Of a stretch of 64,000 bases of DNA, positions 59,362 to 64,000 are shown piece after piece. The notes under the pieces are model-generated. The model was not told where the DNA came from, made no database searches, and worked only from the letters and a program-made list of their open reading frames with translations. This DNA comes from Megaustenia siamemsis (lineage: Eukaryota; Mollusca; Gastropoda; Stylommatophora; Ariophantidae). The stretch is taken from the NCBI GenBank assembly GCA_032433765.1, contig JAVIAB010000092.1, positions 33,866,534 through 33,930,533 of the forward strand, written 5' to 3'. Positions within the stretch are counted from its first letter, which is position 1. Each line of letters starts with the position of its first letter. Position numbers and translations under genes: made by a program.

Positions 59362-59374
59362 AAAAGGTGAGTTG
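59362..59374. repeat. Target-site duplication (left) of SINE in LINE F
   Basis: aaaaggtgagttg, repeated at 59693-59705. Confidence 0.88.
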
Positions 59375-59692
59375 AGGGGCTGGTTGATCTCGAGGCAAGA
59401 CGCCGGCCTCGAGACCGAGAGGTTGTGGGTTCAAATCTTGGCTATACCGGTTGGGATTTTTATTTATGATTTCTCTCTGCGGCAACCAACCCTGATCTCA
59501 GCAGTGAGGCCCGGCTTGAACCGTGAATTACTCATCAACGGAAAAAGTAAGAGTAACCCCGAAGTCGGAGTTATCTGCCTGTGCGGCGAGGGGCCCCTGT
59601 GCACACGGCTGCCAGGGAAAAATGGATTAACATGCAAAATTCAGTTCCTAGCCTCTAGGGACTTCGTCAGAGGTAAAAGCTGGCGAACGAAA
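59375..59692 (+). mobile_element. tRNA-derived SINE with alternative head
   Basis: The head carries an A-box-like TGGTTGATCTCGAGG (about 59381) and a B box GGTTCAAATCT (about 59429). The body shares 'gaagtcggagttatctgcct' and 'gacttcgtcagagg' with the SINE at 10344, and the 3' end is 'gcgaacgaaaaaaa'. It is flanked by 13-bp duplications within LINE F. Its head is unlike either head in the other two SINEs. Confidence 0.9.
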
Positions 59693-60009
59693 AAAAAGGT
59701 GAGTTGGCAACCCGGACCATTTACGGCTTTTTCCGGTTTGCGATATACGTCTCTTAGACAGAGAACCTTTATCTTTCCTGGATGGCGGATTTACTTTTAT
59801 ATTTTTATTTGACTTGTCCATGTTTGTGAAGAATTTTTCGGCTTCTTTATTTTACAGTATGGGATAGCCAGTCCCATGCCCAACCCTCCTTTCTTGCCTC
59901 GTACGAACATGCCTGGTAGGGTACAGCGCTACTATTCTTTACTCCCCTTTCGGGACCCGGTAGAGCACTGGCGATATCGTGCTCATATTATACCCATATT
60001 AGCTAGCCG

Positions 60010-60480
60010 TGTGTCGGAACATTCATACAATGGACATTTCGGTTAATAAGTTGAATGCAGTTAAAGGAACGAGTGAGACTGGATCCTAAGTATAGGAAGG
60101 TGTATATTTTGTAATCATACTGTGGAGTGACAGTTTGCAGCCAAGAGAGGAAGCGTCTGTAATGATATGTTCTTGAGATGGATTTATGACGTTAACATTA
60201 CGTTGGTTGTTAAGGTTCTGTACACTCTTCAGAGTATGTGGACAGTGATAACTGATTCAATATGTGATGAGAGAGTCCTGAAAGTAATTACAAATTGTTT
60301 GGTAAGTGGAACTTCCTTAGTATTACTTTGGTACCTGGGCGGTGGTCCACGCCCCTGGGATGTTATATTGAGAACCTTTGTTAAGTGGATAATGTAAATA
60401 AAGTGTTAATATTCTTATGTACAATAAATTGTGTGTACAGTCAATTTTATGTAGACAGGTGTGTGACATATTCCGACCCA
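60010..60480 (+). mobile_element. Possible solo LTR of a second LTR family
   Basis: A 471-bp stretch starts TGTGTCGGAACAT and ends ACATATTCCGACCCA. These termini contain an imperfect inverted repeat, and the ends are TG...CA. Near its end lie two AATAAA signals (60396, 60424), as in R-U5 boundaries. No flanking duplication was found and no second copy exists in the window, so this is tentative. Confidence 0.35.
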
Positions 60481-60705
60481 ACAAACGAACCGGAGCACAA
60501 CGCGAAGTAGCAAGATGAACAGTTTACACCTAACAAATGAGCACATTCTTTGAAAAAGGAGTGAGCGATCACATAGCGTACATGTACTAGGACGTTTGTT
60601 TTTTGTCAGATCACTTCACTTTTCGGTAATGTAATCAACACTACTTGAGTGCACTTTTTCTAAGAAAATCCCCTTATTACCCATTAGATGTTGTGTGTAC
60701 TTAGG

Positions 60706-60780
60706 AGTCGTCGACTGGGATTGAACCGGACCTCTTTCCTTCAGTAGAGTAGTTCACTATCCACCGCACTGCTGCAGTTC
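60706..60780 (-). mobile_element. tRNA-like SINE head, decayed
   Basis: On the minus strand there is an A-box-like 'cagtgcggtggatagtg' and a B box GGTTCAATCCC. The spacing resembles the second head at 7630-7707, including the 'gtgaactactctact' stretch. No body or duplication recognised. Confidence 0.55.
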
Positions 60781-60795
60781 CCTCTTTTTTTCCTT

Positions 60796-61816
60796 GCAGT
60801 GAGTTATATTTTACTACCAATTTCAGAATCATATTTTACTATCTATCTATTGATTTTTCGAGCCGTAGCCGGCCATAGGGCGTAGACCAAGATACTCCTT
60901 CTCTTATCTAAACTTTTATTCTAGCAGTTTTCAGTTCTTTTAAAGATATTTTATCAAATCTCGCCATTTGTCTCTGTTCTGTGCAAGCAGCTCTATCTCA
61001 TTGAGGGAACCGATTACTGCTGCTTTTGCCTCTCTCATCAATGGTCTTCTCAGTGTCTCTCTGGGTCTTCCCCTTTTCCTCTTACCTGTTGTTTCCCACA
61101 TGAGGGCTTGCTTTACTATTCGGTTATTATCTCTTCTCATCACATGTCCGACATATGACCATCGTCTTTTGATGATTACTGAAGATATTAGTGGTTGATT
61201 GGCGATTTCATATTTTACTACCAATGTCAAAATCATATTTTACTGTCAATACCAAAACATATTTTACTATCAATACCAAAACATATTTTACTATCAATAC
61301 CAAAAACATATTTTACTATCAATACCAAATCATATTTTACTATCAATGTCAGAAACATATTTTACTATCAATGTCAGAAACATATTTTACTATCAATGTT
61401 AGAAACATATTTTACTGCCTATGTCAGAAACATATTTTACTATCAATGTCAGAAACATATTTTACTATCAATGTCAGAAACATATTTTACTATCAATGTC
61501 AGAAACATATTTTACTGCCTATGTCAGAAACATATTTTACTATCAATGTCAGAAACATATTTTACTGCCTATGTCAGAAACATATTTTACTATCAATGTC
61601 AGAAACATATTTTACTATCAATGTCAGAAACATATTTTACTGCCAATGTCAGAAACATATTTTACTGCCTATGTCAGAAACATATTTTACTATCAATGTC
61701 AGAAACATATTTTACTATCAATGTCAGAAACATATTTTACTGACAATGTCAGAAACATATTTTACTGCCAATGTCAGAAACATATTTTACTATCAATGTC
61801 AGAAACATATTTTACT
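60796..61816. repeat. 25-bp minisatellite, split by LINE D
   Basis: About 26 copies of catattttactatcaatgt plus cagaa. Two lie left of the LINE D insertion and about 24 to the right. The leftmost units on the right side carry 'accaaa' variants; the bulk alternates tatcaatg, tgcctatg and tgccaatg. Long open frames here come from the repeat. Confidence 0.93.
60842..61207 (-). mobile_element. LINE D 3' fragment inserted in minisatellite
   Basis: tcatattttacta flanks it at 60829-60841 and 61208-61220. It encodes the end of the LINE D tail (GKRKRGRPRETLRR, LLAQNRDKWRDLIKYL) and shows more substitutions than the other two copies. Confidence 0.92.
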
Positions 61817-62933
61817 GTTATACTTTCCAATTGTTATAAATCTGCAGTCTAAGGAATCATTATTATTTTTTTTTAATTTATCTCACAAATCGTCCACAGT
61901 TTGTTAAGGTTGAAAAGGGTTTGCATTTTTATGTTTTATTTTTATTATCTAACATGACATTATTTCTGCCTCAAAATGTATTTTTTACAATGTCTTAGTT
62001 CCTATAGTTATTGTTTTTGTGAAGTAACATGTAGAATTGAGACACATTTCTGTTCGTATCTCTGTTTATTGTATTCGTCTGGTAGAGTTGTTAATTTACA
62101 GCAATAAACACAGCGCCACCTACAAATCGGTGTTTATTGATCACATAACCTCCGATTATTATCCCCGCTAGACCATCAATAAATATCAGCTTTACTGTTT
62201 CCCACAAATGCTCACAAAGTTCGACAACTCCAGAAATGGAGTTGAGGGATCAAAATCTTGCGGCAGACAGTAATCCTCTTATTTTTCTATTCAGCCATGT
62301 ATTGCAGTGCAACATCGAACATTTGTTGTTGTGAAAACTAATGGCTAGACCAGAAATCAGAAGTGCTCTTTATTGAGTTGGTTCATAGTGTCAGTACTGT
62401 TTTTGTCTACAGTTGAAGCTTCATGCATATTCACTGCATTGACGTTTATCTTGAATGCCGCAGAGCAGAGCCAACTGGCACATTACTCGCTGCGTGTTGA
62501 TGAACATTTTCAGGAGAAGTCCGGATCATGTATGTATGTGTCCGGAGTGCAATAATAAAGATCCTGAAATAAGAATACATACCCTCACGAGCTAGATCAA
62601 TCACCACTTTCAGCAGATTTACTGCTAATAAAACACTCGTTAGACATCTTATTCCCTATGGGTGTGAAACGCGTCAAATTGGCAGCATTGTTGTACTACA
62701 ATTACAAGAAAGAGTCGGCGTTTTGCAAGTAAACTACCAATGTTCACATCTGGGTTGGCTGTATCGATTCAACCCGAAAACGATCAAGCAACAGTGGAAA
62801 GATGAATGTCTCACGAAATCACCCTACATCAATGCAACGAGTTTTTTTTTTCATTTTGAAAGTCAGGAATATACGTTGCCATCATGCTTTTCATTCTCTT
62901 AGAGCTTCTCATGATACATATTATATATTATAT

Positions 62934-62965
<32 letters not shown>

Positions 62966-62975
62966 AAATATATAT
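61817..62975. other. Unassigned spacer
   Basis: No recognised repeat. A 60-residue frame at 62373-62555 has a hydrophobic start but no homology I can name, and I do not call it a gene. Poly(T) and (TA)n occur near 62930-62970. Confidence 0.45.
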
Positions 62976-62979
62976 CATC

Positions 62980-63430
62980 ATCATGATCATCATCAAGTAC
63001 CGGGCCTAGTGGCGTAGGTGATCATGTCTCTCCACAACTTTCGATCTCGGCAGCTATTTATCACTTCCGTGGTTGACCTTCTGCCAAGCCATTCTCTTAA
63101 GCTGTCTGTTGTTTTTTCTCTTTGCTTCCCTCTATCTCTTCGTCCATCAATTTTTCCAGTTGTTACAATATATTCAAGTTGTTCTCTTCTCATTACATGG
63201 CCAAAAAATGATGATTGCCTCTTCCTAACATTGGAAATTAGCTCTCTTTTTGCTTTGACCTCTCTCAGAACCTCTTCATTACTCTTCTTAGCTGTCCATG
63301 GTATTCTCAACATTCTTCTGTAAAACCACATTTCTACAGACTCCAGTGATATTCTTGTCTGTTGTCCTATTGTCCATCACTCGCATCCATATGTTAAGAC
63401 TGGCTCTACGTAACATTTAAGAACTCTTTT
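62980..63430 (-). mobile_element. LINE B 3'-end fragment
   Basis: The minus-strand frame 63331-62993 reads MWFYRRMLRIPWTAKKSNE, FFGHVMRREQLEY, then a basic stretch and RDRKLWRDMITYATRPGT. It is the best-preserved version of the LINE B tail in the window. The terminus is at the (ATC)n near 62980. Confidence 0.9.
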
Positions 63431-63437
63431 CAATATA

Positions 63438-63439
<2 letters not shown>

Positions 63440-63507
<68 letters not shown>

Positions 63508-63700
63508 TGTTGTTATATGTGTGTATGTATGTATGTATGCATGCATTTATGTATGTCTGTCTGTCTGTCTGTCTGTCTGTATGTATGTATGTATGTATGT
63601 ATGTATGTATGTATGTATGTATGTATCAATGTGTGCGTGCGTGTATGCATGCGTCCGTGCGTGCGTGTGTGTGTGTATGCATGTATGTATGCATGAGAGG
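63440..63700. repeat. Compound microsatellite: (TA)n, (TG)n, (GTAT)n, (GTCT)n
   Basis: Contiguous simple repeats; the cysteine-rich open frames across them in all three plus frames are artefacts. Confidence 0.95.
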
Positions 63701-64000
63701 CGCGCCACCTACGTATGAACCACTTACCCATCTACGTAAAGCTGTTACCATAACTCTTTTCCCTTCTTTTAAAATGTTCATCAGCTTTTCATCAGCTTCG
63801 CCTTTCTATGCATCTTGCTGCATCTTTGTTCCTTTACCCAAAATGATGCGTTTGTAGTTTACATGAATGTAAAGAATCAGAAAACGTGAAGTCCACAGCA
63901 AGGCAGGTCTTTTTATCGTTTCTGAATTTTTTCTGATAGCGTTGAATGTCCAACACTAATACCAACATACATGCATCTGTGCTTGGGTTCTACCCGTTGA
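63701..64000. other. Unassigned sequence at the right edge
   Basis: Nothing recognised. Confidence 0.4.

Larger units (their letters stand above)
56432..59960 (-). mobile_element. LINE F, near full-length APE-type non-LTR retrotransposon, inactive
   Basis: On the minus strand, from 5' to 3': a possible ORF start at about 59822 (MDKSNKNIKVN); the endonuclease start GTWNVRTLNEQGKAA (about 59325); MMGDLNVKVGSD and WVSPDHRTENQIDHI (58912-58625, endonuclease catalytic GDxN and D-H); a linker; the pre-RT region with ATGPDEILSEA (58239-57727); IDYEKAFDSLDR-type RT (about 57480); GVRQGCLLSP (about 57320); DFADDIT (about 57195); the thumb (57159-56905); and the basic tail RRRWRWIGYT (56689-56504). 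The order is that of RTE/CR1-like LINEs often annotated as craniofacial-development-protein-2-like. Stops and frameshifts separate these parts. A SINE interrupts the 5' part. Confidence 0.9.

Noticed and set aside
61191..61907. 238-residue open frame
   Set aside because: It is entirely the 25-bp satellite plus a LINE D edge; all three frames stay open because of composition.
62373..62555. Small secreted protein
   Set aside because: Hydrophobic start only, 60 residues, no cleavage motif or context strong enough.
63488..63857. Cysteine-rich small proteins
   Set aside because: They translate TG/GTAT microsatellites.

Overview
This is AT-rich nuclear DNA from an animal, most likely an invertebrate. 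The evidence is many APE-type non-LTR retrotransposons, tRNA-derived SINEs, a Ty3/gypsy-like LTR element, a pogo/Tigger transposon, a Polinton-like protein-primed DNA polymerase, a TATA/Inr promoter with a 5'-UTR intron, and abundant minisatellites. I cannot name the species. I found no convincing host gene, rRNA gene, functional tRNA gene or CRISPR array. The window is almost entirely mobile DNA, its ruins, tandem repeats and unassigned spacer. LINE family letters A-F are my own working labels.

Layout. 1-7.4 kb: two minisatellites, a broken DDE transposase, and a minisatellite grown from a LINE 3' end. 7.4-20.2 kb: a nest of insertions. A composite SINE lies just outside. LINE A is split by a gag-protease LTR retrotransposon (9052-18213, 4-bp target duplication). 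That element's 3' LTR is split by LINE B, which is split by a SINE. A solo LTR of the same family sits in opposite orientation at 18738-19869 inside a minisatellite. 21.3-23.3 kb: LINE D and LINE A fragments.

23374-36358 is the highlight. It is a 13-kb near-perfect palindrome flanked by a 6-bp duplication (TACATG). Each 6.4-kb arm carries one zinc-finger/protein-primed family B DNA polymerase gene with promoter, 5'-UTR intron and poly(A) signals, transcribed outward. The arms meet at a 163-bp spacer with a hairpin and are bordered by 136-bp tandem repeats (6 copies on the left, 8 on the right). Ends, duplication length and polymerase type match Polinton/Maverick elements. Integrase, capsid, ATPase and protease genes are absent, so I read it as a fold-back, non-autonomous Polinton derivative that inserted as a palindrome. 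Both polymerase copies are broken; one nonsense codon is shared and the other lesions are private.

36.4-64 kb: an RNase H-bearing LINE tail, two LINE E copies (one interrupted by LINE A), a degraded Tigger element with TA target site, a 30-bp minisatellite, a LINE A copy interrupted by a young LINE D copy, a long LINE F copy interrupted by a SINE, a possible solo LTR, a 25-bp minisatellite hit by LINE D, and microsatellites at the right edge.
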